Shown: positions 42,550 through 51,220, counted from the first letter of the stretch. The stretch: 64,000 nucleotides of DNA from Modestobacter sp. VKM Ac-2986 (GCF_026967795.1 NZ_JAPVBH010000007.1:124001-188000), one strand, 5' to 3'. Program-made: numbers and translations. The notes: generated by a model not told the origin, from the sequence alone.

Positions 42550-43583
42550 GCCAGCACCTCGTCCAGCCGGTCGCTCTCGAAGCAGGCGGCGAGCCGCCCG
42601 GGGGCCACCTCGGCCAGCGGGGGCACGGCTTCGGTGCAGTGGGCGCGGACGTAGCCGCAGCGCGGGGCGAACGGGCACCCCGCAGGCCGGTCGGAGACGT
42701 TGGGCGGGAAGCCGGGGATCGGCACCAGCGCGCGGTCGGGCCGGTCGAAGTCGGGGGCGGACTCCAGCAGGCCACGGGTGTAGGGGTGCCGCGGCTGGCG
42801 GAAGGTGTCCTTGACCCGGCCGGACTCCACGATGTGCCCGGCGTACATGACGGCCAGCTCCGAGCAGGTCTGGTTCACCACGGCCAGGTCGTGGGTGACG
42901 AAGACCAGCGAGGTGCCGGTGTCCTCGCACAGCCGCTCCAGCAGCCGGAGCACCTGCAGCTGGACAGTGACGTCCAGAGCGGTGGTCGGCTCGTCGCACA
43001 GCAGCAGCCGCGGGCCGCAGGAGACGGCCATCGCGATCATGATCCGCTGCCGCAGCCCGCCGGAGAGCTCGTGCGGGTAGGCCCGGGCCCGGCGGGCCGG
43101 GTCCGGGATGCCGGTGCGGGCCATCATCTGCACGGCCAGGTCCCCGGCGGCCTTCGCCGACAGGCCCAGGTGCCGGCGCGGCCCCTCGGCGATCTGGTCA
43201 CCGACCCGCATCACCGGGTTCAGCGCCGTCATCGGCTCCTGGAAGATCATCGCGATCTCCGGGCCCATCAGCGCCCGCCGCTTCTTCGCCGGCATCCCGA
43301 GCAGGTCGGCGCCGTTGTACTCGACGGCACCGGACAAGACCTCGACCGGCTTGGGCAGCAGCCCGGCGATGGCGCGCAGGGTCAGCGACTTGCCCGACCC
43401 GGACTCCCCGACGATTCCCATTCGCTGCCCGGGGTCGACGTCGAAGGACACGTCCTCGACGATCCGTACCGGCCGGCCGGTGGAGCGGACACCGACGGAC
43501 AGGTCGTGCACCCGTAGCAGCGGGACGCCGGTGGCCAGCGGTTGGTGCCCGCTGGCGGTGGCACCGGTCTGGACGGTCGACAT
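42546..43583 (-). CDS. Dipeptide/oligopeptide ABC transporter ATP-binding protein (DppD-like)
   Basis: A 345-residue ATPase: Walker A GESGSGKSLTLRA, Q-loop IFQEPMTALNPVMRVG, signature LSGGLRQRIMIAMAV, Walker B LLLCDEPTTALD, and the C-terminal cysteine cluster CPFAPRCGYVRAHC typical of peptide importers. The signature Gln is Leu (SGGLRQR), a common DppD-type variation. It overlaps dppF-like by 4 bases and starts two bases after the dppC-like stop. Confidence 0.93.
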   Translation of the reverse strand: MSTVQTGATASGHQPLATGVPLLRVHDLSVGVRSTGRPVRIVEDVSFDVDPGQRMGIVGESGSGKSLTLRAIAGLLPKPVEVLSGAVEYNGADLLGMPAKKRRALMGPEIAMIFQEPMTALNPVMRVGDQIAEGPRRHLGLSAKAAGDLAVQMMARTGIPDPARRARAYPHELSGGLRQRIMIAMAVSCGPRLLLCDEPTTALDVTVQLQVLRLLERLCEDTGTSLVFVTHDLAVVNQTCSELAVMYAGHIVESGRVKDTFRQPRHPYTRGLLESAPDFDRPDRALVPIPGFPPNVSDRPAGCPFAPRCGYVRAHCTEAVPPLAEVAPGRLAACFESDRLDEVLA

Positions 43584-43585
43584 GG

Positions 43586-44467
43586 TCACTTCCTCCGCTC
43601 CGGGGACAGCTGGTCCGACAGCCCGTCGCCCAGCAGGGAGAGCCCCAGGCTGGTGACCACGACGGCGAGACCCGGGATGGTGGCCTGCAGCCACTGGGTG
43701 GTGATGAACTCCTGGCCGTCGAGGATCATCGAGCCCCACTCGGCGGTCGGCGGGGCGATGCCCAGGCCCAGGTAGCCCAGGGTGACGATCGCCAGGATGT
43801 CCATGACGATGTCGCTCATCGCGTAGATGAGGGCCTGGCTGAGCACGTTCGGGCCGATGTGCCTGACCAGGATCCGGGTGTGCGACATCCCGCCGAGGCG
43901 CGCGGCGACCACGTAGTCCTGCTTCTTCGCCACCAGCAGCTCGCCGCGCATGATCTTGGCGTAGGAGACCCAGGAGACCGCGGCGATCGCCAGGTAGATG
44001 CTGCTCTCGCCGGCGCCCAGGATGAAGACCAGCGCGATGACCAGCACGTAGAACGGGAAGGCGAAGAAGACGTCGACGACCCGCATCACGAGGGTGTCGA
44101 ACCAGCCGCCGAAGTAGCCGGCCAGCGCGCCGAGGACCGACCCGATGACGAACGGGATGAGGACGGCGAGGAAGCCGATCCGCAGGTCGACGCGGGCGCC
44201 GTACAGCAGCCGGGTGAGGATGTCGCGGCCGTACTTGTCGGTGCCCAGCCAGTGCGCGGAGCTCGGTGACTCCAGCGCGTGCGCCAGGTCCTGCTGGATC
44301 GGGTCGTAGGGCGTCAGCCAGGGCGCGAGCACGGCCGCCAGGACCAGCAGGCCCACGATGACCAGCCCGGCCATCAGCGTGCCGTTGCGGTACCAGGCGC
44401 GCAGCGAGCGCGACCGGGCCGGCCGGCGCATCGCCCTGGTCGCGGTCGCGACCGCGACGGTGGTCAT
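43586..44467 (-). CDS. Dipeptide/oligopeptide ABC transporter permease (DppC-like)
   Basis: A 293-residue permease with six hydrophobic helices. The N-terminal soluble lead-in ends with WLTPYDPIQQDLAHALESPSSAHWLGTDKYGRDILTRLLYG, the DppC/OppC hallmark. The EAA loop reads VVAARLGGMSHTRILVRHIGPNV, which contacts the ATPases. It overlaps the dppB-like gene by 4 bases. Confidence 0.93.
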   Translation of the reverse strand: MTTVAVATATRAMRRPARSRSLRAWYRNGTLMAGLVIVGLLVLAAVLAPWLTPYDPIQQDLAHALESPSSAHWLGTDKYGRDILTRLLYGARVDLRIGFLAVLIPFVIGSVLGALAGYFGGWFDTLVMRVVDVFFAFPFYVLVIALVFILGAGESSIYLAIAAVSWVSYAKIMRGELLVAKKQDYVVAARLGGMSHTRILVRHIGPNVLSQALIYAMSDIVMDILAIVTLGYLGLGIAPPTAEWGSMILDGQEFITTQWLQATIPGLAVVVTSLGLSLLGDGLSDQLSPERRK

Positions 44468-45423
44468 GCGCGCTCCTTGCTGGAGAGGTCGACCCGCGGG
44501 TCGATGGCGGTGTAGACGACGTCGGTGAGGATCCCGACGACGATGACGAACAGGGCCACGAAGAGGGCCACCGCCTGGATGGTCGGGAAGTCGCGGGTGA
44601 AGATCGCGTTGATCATCAGCGAGCCGAGGCCCGGGATGGCGAACACCTTCTCGATGACCAGCGAGCCACCGACGAGGTAGCCGAGGTTCACGCCGATGAT
44701 CGACACGGTCGGGATGGCGGCGTTGCGCAGCACGTGGCCGCGGAAGAGGGAGATCCCGGCGGCGCCCTTGGACCGCGCCGTCCCCACGTAGTCCGAGCCC
44801 AGGACGTTGATCGTCGAGGCGCGCAGGCTGCGGATCGTGGTCGGGCACATGGCGATGGCCATCGTCAGCGCCGGCAGGAACAAGTAGTAGGGGTGCTCGG
44901 CGGCGGTCATCCCGTAGCCACCGACCGGGAAGGCGCGGGCCTTCACCCCCAGCAGCAGGATGAGCATGATGCCGACCCAGAACTGGGGCATCCCCTGGCC
45001 GAGCAGGGTGAACACCCGCACGACCATGTCCGGCAGCCGGCCGGGGGCCGAGGCCGCCAGCGCCGCGAGCGGCACGCTGATCACCAGCGACAGCACCAGC
45101 GCGAAGGCCAGCAGCGACAGGGTGATCGGGATGGCGTCGAGCACCAGCCCGGACACCGGCGCCTGGTAGGTCAGGCTCGTCCCCAGGTCACCGCTGAGCA
45201 GGCGCTCCAGGAACAGGAAGTACTGGTCCCACAGCGGCTCGTCCAGGCCGAGCTGGGTGTTGAGCGCCGCGACGCGCTCGGGGGTCGCCGACTGGCCGAG
45301 GATGGTCAGCGCCGGGTTGCCGGGCAGCAGGTGGACCATGAAGAAGACCAGGAGCGTCACCCCGAAGACCACCGGGACCGACTGGAGCAACCTGGCCGGG
45401 ACGAACCGGAACCGGTCGAGCAC
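44464..45423 (-). CDS. Dipeptide/oligopeptide ABC transporter permease (DppB-like)
   Basis: A 319-residue permease beginning with RLLQSVPVVFGVTLLVFFMVHLLPGNPA, diagnostic of DppB/OppB. It has about six helices and an EAA loop DYVGTARSKGAAGISLFRGHVLRNA. The GTG start comes after an 84-base gap from the binding-protein gene, the largest in the array, and that gap holds a strong hairpin. Confidence 0.93.
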   Translation of the reverse strand: MLDRFRFVPARLLQSVPVVFGVTLLVFFMVHLLPGNPALTILGQSATPERVAALNTQLGLDEPLWDQYFLFLERLLSGDLGTSLTYQAPVSGLVLDAIPITLSLLAFALVLSLVISVPLAALAASAPGRLPDMVVRVFTLLGQGMPQFWVGIMLILLLGVKARAFPVGGYGMTAAEHPYYLFLPALTMAIAMCPTTIRSLRASTINVLGSDYVGTARSKGAAGISLFRGHVLRNAAIPTVSIIGVNLGYLVGGSLVIEKVFAIPGLGSLMINAIFTRDFPTIQAVALFVALFVIVVGILTDVVYTAIDPRVDLSSKERA

Positions 45424-45463
45424 GCGCGCACCTCCTCACTGCGAGATCTCGCTCAGGACGGGA

Positions 45464-45501
45464 CCGGGGGTGGCGCCGCCGGTCGACGGCGCCACCCCCG
45501 G
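45464..45501 (-). terminator. Intra-operon hairpin between binding-protein and permease genes
   Basis: CCGGGGGTGGCGCCG, loop CCGGTCGA, CGGCGCCACCCCCGG: a perfect 15-pair stem six bases after the binding-protein stop. Such hairpins usually attenuate read-through or protect the upstream mRNA, giving more binding protein than permease. Confidence 0.65.
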
Positions 45502-45507
45502 CGGGGA

Positions 45508-47079
45508 TCACGAGGTCTTGTAGACCCCGGCGAGCGGGTAGTTGCCGAGCGGCGTGACGGCGAAGCCCTGCACCTTGGTGCTCATGGCGTAGGCGTACGG
45601 CGAGTAGTAGAGGTAGGCCGCGAAGCTGTCCTCCGCGACCTGCGCCTGCAGCTGCTCGTACAGGTCGGCGCGCTTGGCGTCGTCGGTCTCGGCCTGCGCC
45701 TGCTTGTTCAGCGCCACGACGTCGGGGTTGTCGTAGTAGGTGTAGGCCGAGTGCGAGCCGCCCTCGGGGTCCACCGCGAACGACGTCCACTGGTCGGGGT
45801 CCGGGATGTCCATCGTCCAGCCGCTGATGATCATGTCGAAGTCACCGGCGTTGCGGGCCTGCTTGACCGCGGTCGGGTCGAGGGTCTTGATCTCCAGGTC
45901 GATCCCGATCTCCTTCAGCTGCGCCTGCATGATCTGGGAGACCGAGGCCTGGTTCGGGTCACCGGCGTTGATCAGGATGCTGGTGGCGAACCCGTTGGGC
46001 TGCGAGGACTCCGCGAGCTCGGCCTTGGCCTTCTCCAGGTCCAGCTGCGGGGCGTCGGGGTTGGCCGCGTAGAACGGCGTCCCGGGCGAGAGCAGGGAGT
46101 CCGCGGCCTGGCCGTTGCCGTACAGCACGGTCTTGACCATGGACTCGCGGTCGATCGCGTAGCTGATCGCCCGGCGCACGTGGACGTCCTCGAAGGGCGT
46201 CTTCTGCTGGTTGAAGGCGATGTAGTCGATGCGCGTGGAGGGGAACGCCGTGGCCGTGACGCCGGGGGCGGTCTTCAGCGACTCGAAGCTGGACCAGTCC
46301 GGGAACTCGTCGACGTCGACCTGGCCACCCTGCACTTGCAGCTTGCGGGTGTTGGCGTCGGGGACGACGGTCCAGGTGACGCTGTCGAGGTACGGGCCGT
46401 CCTCGCCCCAGTAGTCGGGGTTCTTGGTCAGCTTGAGGTACTGGCCCTTCTTCCACTCGTTCCACAGGAAGGGGCCGGTGCCGACGGGGGCCTCGTAGAA
46501 CTCCTCGACGGTCTTGCCGCCGTAGTCGGCCGGGATGACGCCGTTGCTGAAGAGCGCGAGGTCGGCCAGCAGCGGGGCCCAGGCGTACTTGAGCGTGATC
46601 GTGACGGTGGAGTCGTCGGTGGCTTCGACGGTGTCGATGGCGGCGTTGACGAAGCCCCAGCCGTCGGCGCCGGTCTTGGTGTTCTCGTCGATCGAGAACT
46701 TCACGTCCGCAGCGGTCATCGGGGCGCCGGTGGAGAACGTCACGCCCTGACGCAGCTTGATCGTGTACGTCAGCTTGTCGTCGGAGACGGTGTAGTCGGT
46801 GGCCAGCAGCGGCGTCACCTCGCTGCCGTCCGCGCTGACCGTGAACAGCGGCTCCATGATCTGCTGCATCACGTAGATCGAGTTGTTGTCGAACGTCGTG
46901 GTCTTGTCCATCGCCAGGATGTCCGCGGCGCGGGCGATCGTGAGGTCACCGCCCTCCACGGGTCCGGAGCCGGCCGCTGCGCCGCCGCTGGTGCTGGTGC
47001 TGCCGCCGCCACAGGCGGTGAGTGCGACCGCGGCGGCCACCGCGATCCCTGCGGACCTCAATCGGGTTGCACGTGTCAT
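45508..47079 (-). CDS. Peptide ABC transporter substrate-binding lipoprotein (DppA/OppA family)
   Basis: A ~523-residue SBP_bac_5 protein. The signal peptide MTRATRLRSAGIAVAAAVAL ends at the lipobox LTAC with the lipidated Cys at residue 23, so it is anchored outside the membrane. A Gly/Ser/Thr linker follows, then family signatures: DLTIARAADI, YTIKLRQGVTFSTGAPMTAADVKFS, GTGPFLWNEWKKGQYLKL, RRAISYAIDRESMV, and a near-terminal YYSPYAYA. I chose the ATG with GAGG six bases upstream; an in-frame ATG 12 bases earlier is an alternative. It is the first gene of the 14-gene array. Confidence 0.93.
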   Translation of the reverse strand: MTRATRLRSAGIAVAAAVALTACGGGSTSTSGGAAAGSGPVEGGDLTIARAADILAMDKTTTFDNNSIYVMQQIMEPLFTVSADGSEVTPLLATDYTVSDDKLTYTIKLRQGVTFSTGAPMTAADVKFSIDENTKTGADGWGFVNAAIDTVEATDDSTVTITLKYAWAPLLADLALFSNGVIPADYGGKTVEEFYEAPVGTGPFLWNEWKKGQYLKLTKNPDYWGEDGPYLDSVTWTVVPDANTRKLQVQGGQVDVDEFPDWSSFESLKTAPGVTATAFPSTRIDYIAFNQQKTPFEDVHVRRAISYAIDRESMVKTVLYGNGQAADSLLSPGTPFYAANPDAPQLDLEKAKAELAESSQPNGFATSILINAGDPNQASVSQIMQAQLKEIGIDLEIKTLDPTAVKQARNAGDFDMIISGWTMDIPDPDQWTSFAVDPEGGSHSAYTYYDNPDVVALNKQAQAETDDAKRADLYEQLQAQVAEDSFAAYLYYSPYAYAMSTKVQGFAVTPLGNYPLAGVYKTS

Positions 47080-47241
47080 GGACTGCCTCATCGTTCGGAC
47101 CGCCGCAGCGGGGTGGGGTGGGGACTTCCGGGACAGCGGAGCACCGCTCCGCCGTCCGGCCGGGCGTGCTCGGGACCGGTCGGGACGGCGCTGGGAGGTG
47201 CCGCGGGAGCCGTCGCGAGCGGCGTCCCTCGGCTGTAGTGA

Positions 47242-47278
47242 TCGTTACAGTAGGAGCCGAACATTACCCCGTCGTTAC
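47242..47278. promoter_or_regulatory. Paired TCGTTAC words in the divergent promoter region
   Basis: TCGTTAC occurs at 47242-47248 and again at 47272-47278, 30 bases apart (about three helical turns). They lie in the 268-base space between the peptide-transport operon and the divergent deacylase gene. They may be operators for the RpiR-type regulator; this is context inference only. Confidence 0.35.
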
Positions 47279-47347
47279 GTTTGGAAAGTGACCTGGCGCA
47301 CGCTTTCGTTGCCGTATCGCAACCTGCACGATGCGGTCATGGAGCGG

Positions 47348-48259
47348 ATGAGCCTCACGCTGGACGACCTGCCCGGACCTCCCGTCGAGGTGCCGTACGC
47401 CGCGGCCACCGGGCACGAGGAGGGGCCGCACCTGACCCTCGTCGCGGGCGTGCACGGCGCGGAGTACACCGGGATGGCCGCGCTGCTGCGGCTGATCAGC
47501 ACACTGGACACCACGCGGCTGAGGGGCCGGCTCACCGTGGTGCCGGTGCTCAACCAGCCCGCGTTCTGGAGCCGGACGCCGTTCGTCGTCCCGGCCGACG
47601 GGGTCAACCTCAACCGCAGCTTCCCCGGCGACCCGGCCGGGGAGTACACGGCCGCGCTGGCGCACGGACTGTTCGAGGCGTTCATCCGGCCCACCGACGT
47701 GCTGGTCGACCTGCACGCCGGCGACCTGCCTGAGGCCCTCGAGCCGTTCTGCTTGTACGAGGAGTCGGCGGTGCAGGAGCGGGCTCGCGAGCTCGCGCTC
47801 GTCTACGGCACCGGCCACGTGGTCCGGCAGACCCGGGCCGCACGCACCGTGGGCGGCAGCACCAGCGCGGCGGCGGCCGACATCGGCGTCCCGGCGATCA
47901 CCGCCGAGATCGGGTCGAACGGCATCTGCGACGCGGCGTCGGTCGCCGGCCACCGGCAGGGCGTGCTCAACGTGCTGGCGTCGCTGGAGATGCTGCCCGC
48001 GGACGTCGCCGTCCCCGTTCCCGCACCGGTCGAGCACGAGGGGTGGGTGTGGGTGCGCACCCCGGTGCGCGGCTTCTGGCAGGCGTCGGTGGCGGTGGGT
48101 TGGGCCGTGCGCACCGGCGACGTGCTCGGCGTGCTGCTGGACCCCTGGGGCGCCGAGGTGCACCGGGTGGTGGCCCCGGCCGACGGGGTCCCGCTGTTCC
48201 TCACCTCCAGCCCGGCGGTGGACGCCGACGGGCTGCTGCTCGGCCTCGCCCGGGCCTGA
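47348..48259 (+). CDS. Succinylglutamate desuccinylase/aspartoacylase family protein (M14-like)
   Basis: A ~303-residue zinc-dependent deacylase. Zinc ligands are His36 and Glu39 in LVAGVHGAEYTG and the His of VDLHAGD (~122). NLNRSFPGDP is the substrate-binding Arg motif, ITAEIGSNG has the catalytic Glu, and a C-terminal beta-domain follows. Relatives remove acyl groups from N-acyl amino acids. The start is uncertain: ATG 47348 fits the family N-terminus, while ATG 47339 and GTG 47288 are in frame. It is divergent from the peptide importer, so it may deacylate imported N-acylated amino acids. Confidence 0.85.
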   Translation: MSLTLDDLPGPPVEVPYAAATGHEEGPHLTLVAGVHGAEYTGMAALLRLISTLDTTRLRGRLTVVPVLNQPAFWSRTPFVVPADGVNLNRSFPGDPAGEYTAALAHGLFEAFIRPTDVLVDLHAGDLPEALEPFCLYEESAVQERARELALVYGTGHVVRQTRAARTVGGSTSAAAADIGVPAITAEIGSNGICDAASVAGHRQGVLNVLASLEMLPADVAVPVPAPVEHEGWVWVRTPVRGFWQASVAVGWAVRTGDVLGVLLDPWGAEVHRVVAPADGVPLFLTSSPAVDADGLLLGLARA

Positions 48260-48272
48260 GAGGGTGCCGGTC

Positions 48273-49484
48273 ATGCGCATCCGCCACGTGTCCCTCGTCG
48301 ACGTCGCCGCCCGCCGGACGGTGCCCGACCAGCTGATCGCCTGGGACGGCGACGTGCTCACCACCGTGGCACCCGACGACGACGCCCCGCTGGAGGCCGG
48401 GGACGTCGACGGCCGCGGGCTGTTCGCGCTGCCCGGGCTCATCGACTGCCACGTGCACGTGACGTCGCTGTCGGCCGACGAGTGGGCCGACTCCGGGCAC
48501 CCGGCCAGCTACGTGGCCGCGCACGCGACCCGGGCACTGGCGGCGATGGTGCGACGGGGCTTCACCACCGCCCGGGACGCCGGTGGGGCCGACGCCGGGC
48601 TGGCCCGCGCGCTGGACGAGGGCGTGCTGACCGGTCCGCGGCTGTACACCTGCGGCAAGGCGCTGTCGCAGACCGGCGGACACGCCGACCTGCGCCCGCG
48701 CGGCCGTGAGCTGTGGGACCCGCACCCCGACGTCCCGGGCATCGGCCGCATCGTCGACGGCGCCGACGACGTGGCGCGGGCGGTGCGGGAGCAGGTCCGG
48801 CGTGGGGCGAGCTTCGTGAAGCTGATGCTGTCCGGCGGGGTGACCAGCCCGACCGACTCGGTGGACGGCGTGCAGTTCTCCGACGCCGAGGTCCGGGCCG
48901 CGGTCGAGGAGGCCGGCCGGCTGGGCGTGTACTGCGCCGGGCACGCCTACTCCGGCGCCGCGGTGCAGCGGGCGGTGCGGCTGGGGGTGCGCACCATCGA
49001 GCACGGCAACCTGATCGAGGCCGCCGACGCCGAGCTGATGGCCGAGGCGGGGACCTTCCTGGTGCCGACCCTGAGCACCTACGCGGTGCTGGCCGAGCGC
49101 GGGCCGGAGTTCGGCCTCCCGGCCGACAGCACGGCCAAGCTGGCCACGGTCGCCGACCGGGGAGCTCAGGCGGTGGAGACCGCCGCCGCGGCCGGGGTGC
49201 GGATAGCCCTGGGCACCGACCTGCTCGGCCCGATGGCCGCCGAGCAGAACCGCGAGTTCACCCTGCGGGCCGCGGTGCAGGACTCGTGGGACGTGCTGGA
49301 GAGCGCGACGCTGGTGGGCGCCGAGATGCTCGACGCGACCGGCCGGCTGGGCGTGCTGGCACCGGGTGCGGCCGCCGACGTCCTGCTCTGCCGCACCGAC
49401 CCGTCGCTGGACGTGCGGACGCTGTCGCGGCCGGCGGAGACGCTGGCGATGGTCGTGAGCCGCGGCCAGGTGGTCGTCGGCTGA
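48273..49484 (+). CDS. Amidohydrolase family protein (prolidase/imidazolonepropionase-like)
   Basis: A 403-residue metal-dependent amidohydrolase with a TIM-barrel. LPGLIDCHVHVTS (His60, His62) and VKLMLSGGV (bridging Lys) start the metal site. GHAYSGAAVQRAVRLGVRTIEHGN and ALGTDLLGP supply the remaining His and Asp ligands. The group includes bacterial Xaa-Pro and Xaa-Arg dipeptidases. I chose the ATG with GAGAGGG eight bases upstream. It follows the deacylase by 13 bases, so the two form the divergent arm of the peptide-catabolism locus. Confidence 0.88.
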   Translation: MRIRHVSLVDVAARRTVPDQLIAWDGDVLTTVAPDDDAPLEAGDVDGRGLFALPGLIDCHVHVTSLSADEWADSGHPASYVAAHATRALAAMVRRGFTTARDAGGADAGLARALDEGVLTGPRLYTCGKALSQTGGHADLRPRGRELWDPHPDVPGIGRIVDGADDVARAVREQVRRGASFVKLMLSGGVTSPTDSVDGVQFSDAEVRAAVEEAGRLGVYCAGHAYSGAAVQRAVRLGVRTIEHGNLIEAADAELMAEAGTFLVPTLSTYAVLAERGPEFGLPADSTAKLATVADRGAQAVETAAAAGVRIALGTDLLGPMAAEQNREFTLRAAVQDSWDVLESATLVGAEMLDATGRLGVLAPGAAADVLLCRTDPSLDVRTLSRPAETLAMVVSRGQVVVG

Positions 49485-49538
49485 CCGACGGCACCACGGA
49501 CACAGCGGCACGACGACGTGCGGGCACGTGGCCCAGCC

Positions 49539-50750
49539 TCAGGCCAGCAGCGGTCCGATGAGGATCTCGGTGCCGTCGGGTCTCCAGGTGCGCCATCGAT
49601 GCCCCGGTGGCGCACCGTCGTCGCGGGCGACCCGGAACCCGTGGTGGACCTTGGTGTGGTGGCGTTCGCAGAGCAGCGCGGAGTTGTCCAGCGACGTCTC
49701 GCCGTCGTTGATCCACTCCACGAGGTGGTGGACGTCGCACCAGTGCGTCGGTGCCCCGCAACCGGCGAACACGCAGTGCCCGTCCCGGTTCTCCACCGCC
49801 TTCCGCAGGTGCGGTGGCACCACCCGGTGCGTCCGCCCGACGTCCAGCGGGAGCCCGTCGGGACCCAGCACGATCCGGGTGACCGTCGAGTCACACGCGA
49901 TCCAGCGGGCGCGGGCCGCCGACAGTGTCGCGCCGAACCCGGTGTGCGCAGCCTCCGGGCCGGTCGCCGGGTCCACGAGGTCCTCGACGTCGATCGTCAC
50001 CACGACGTGCGGCTTGACCGTCCGCAGCACCGGCAGGTTCCCGGAGGCGAGCTGGTTGTCGGCCAGCTGCACCAGCGCATCGGCGTTCTGCTGCGAGCGG
50101 GTGCGGTCGTCACCCTTCGGCCGGTCGGCCTGCACGATCGACTCCACCGCCGTCGCGACCTTCTCCCCAGCCACTGGGTCCAGGTGACCGCCGAAGTCCC
50201 AGCCGTGCTCACCCTTGGACATCCAGAACCGGCGGCCCTCAGTCGGATCAGGTTCGGGCCCGTCAGGGTCGACACCGGCGGCGTAGGTGGCAACGAACTC
50301 GGCCAGCTTCTCGTGCGTCTGGGTCGCTGCCACCAGCGCCATCGCCCCGTCGACCTCGGCCATGTCATGGCCCAGCGCCACTGCCGTTGCCAGCCGTGCC
50401 GGCGTGAGCTTGCGGCCGATCTCGACCACCTTCGCCGACGTCACCGACCCCTCGGATGCGGCGGCCGCCACCTGGGGCATGCGCTCCCCCACCCGGCCGG
50501 CCCGCACGAACCGCTCCGCGTCGCCCTTCGACAACAGCCCGTGCCCGATGAGCCAGGACTGCATCGACTTCAGCCCGTCGCGTTCCGGCGCTTGGGTCAA
50601 CTCGCACTCGCGCACCGTCCGGGCGATCTCCGCCGACAGCTGGTTGTGGGCCTGCAGCAACGGGACCAGCCGATCCAGCAGCTGACCGCCGAACAACGCC
50701 TTCAAGTCCTCGGCGCCGAGGGCGTCCAGAGCCGACCGCAACTCGCTCAC
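49539..50750 (-). CDS. DUF222/HNH endonuclease domain protein (13E12 repeat family)
   Basis: A ~403-residue protein with an N-terminal DUF222 helical domain (LRSALDALGAEDLKALFGGQLLDRLVPLLQ ...) and a C-terminal HNH nuclease. The nuclease reads HLRKAVENRDGHCVFAGCGAPTHWCDVHHLVEWINDGETSLDNSALLCERHHTKVHHG, including zinc cysteines and catalytic His-His. The family is abundant in actinobacteria and mobile-looking; its function is unsettled. I chose the GTG with GGGG five bases upstream; the GTG six bases earlier is also possible. A LexA-like box sits just below its promoter. Confidence 0.9.
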   Translation of the reverse strand: MSELRSALDALGAEDLKALFGGQLLDRLVPLLQAHNQLSAEIARTVRECELTQAPERDGLKSMQSWLIGHGLLSKGDAERFVRAGRVGERMPQVAAAASEGSVTSAKVVEIGRKLTPARLATAVALGHDMAEVDGAMALVAATQTHEKLAEFVATYAAGVDPDGPEPDPTEGRRFWMSKGEHGWDFGGHLDPVAGEKVATAVESIVQADRPKGDDRTRSQQNADALVQLADNQLASGNLPVLRTVKPHVVVTIDVEDLVDPATGPEAAHTGFGATLSAARARWIACDSTVTRIVLGPDGLPLDVGRTHRVVPPHLRKAVENRDGHCVFAGCGAPTHWCDVHHLVEWINDGETSLDNSALLCERHHTKVHHGFRVARDDGAPPGHRWRTWRPDGTEILIGPLLA

Positions 50751-50768
50751 AGACACCCCGTTCGCCGT

Positions 50769-50784
50769 TCGAACACCTGTACGG
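50769..50784 (-). promoter_or_regulatory. LexA (SOS) box-like operator
   Basis: TCGAAC-ACCT-GTACGG compares with the actinobacterial SOS box TCGAAC-N4-GTTCGA at 10 of 12 fixed bases. It lies immediately downstream of the predicted -10 of the DUF222-HNH gene, an ideal place for repression. Confidence 0.6.
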
Positions 50785-50812
50785 ATCCTACCGCCGGAGG
50801 GAGGCTGCTCAA
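50785..50812 (-). promoter_or_regulatory. Promoter of the DUF222-HNH gene
   Basis: On the minus strand TTGAGC (complement of 50807-50812), a 16-base spacer and TAGGAT (complement of 50785-50790) form a good -35/-10 pair. The predicted start site would fall inside the LexA-like box. Confidence 0.6.
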
Positions 50813-51220
50813 GACGAAAGCGCAGGTCAGAGGACTTTCCACAGATGTCGACAGAGCCTTGACGGCGAGCTGGCAGCGACTGCCGCCCGACGGCCAGCAG
50901 CGGCACCTCGTGGACGCGAGTGCCGAACTCACCAGCTCCCGTGGCGCAGGGCGGCAGCGGATCAGCGCGCGCAGCCAGCAGCCGTCCTCGCGACCTGTTC
51001 CGACATGCTGCGCAGCCGCCCCCGGTGCCCGAGAGGACTGCAGCCAGCCGCCCCCAGGCGCGGGCCGGAGTCCGTCCTCGTGGGCAGCCCCCACGCGGAG
51101 CGACGTCCGAAGGGGTGCACGATCAGGGATCCCAACGCGGGGCGGCGTCCGACGTGCTGCACAGCCGCTCGCCGACCCGACCGGCCACGGCGTCCCGAGC
51201 CCGCCCGGCACAATCGCCCG
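50813..51220. other. Gene-free stretch with degenerate internal repeats
   Basis: About 400 bases without a convincing gene. Two passages are related: GTTCCGACATGCTGCGCAGC near 50996 and GTCCGACGTGCTGCACAGC near 51147. Flanking CACGCGGAGCGACGTCCGA and AACGCGGGGCGGCGTCCGA are similar too. This looks like an old decayed duplication. No mobile-element ends were found. Confidence 0.35.
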
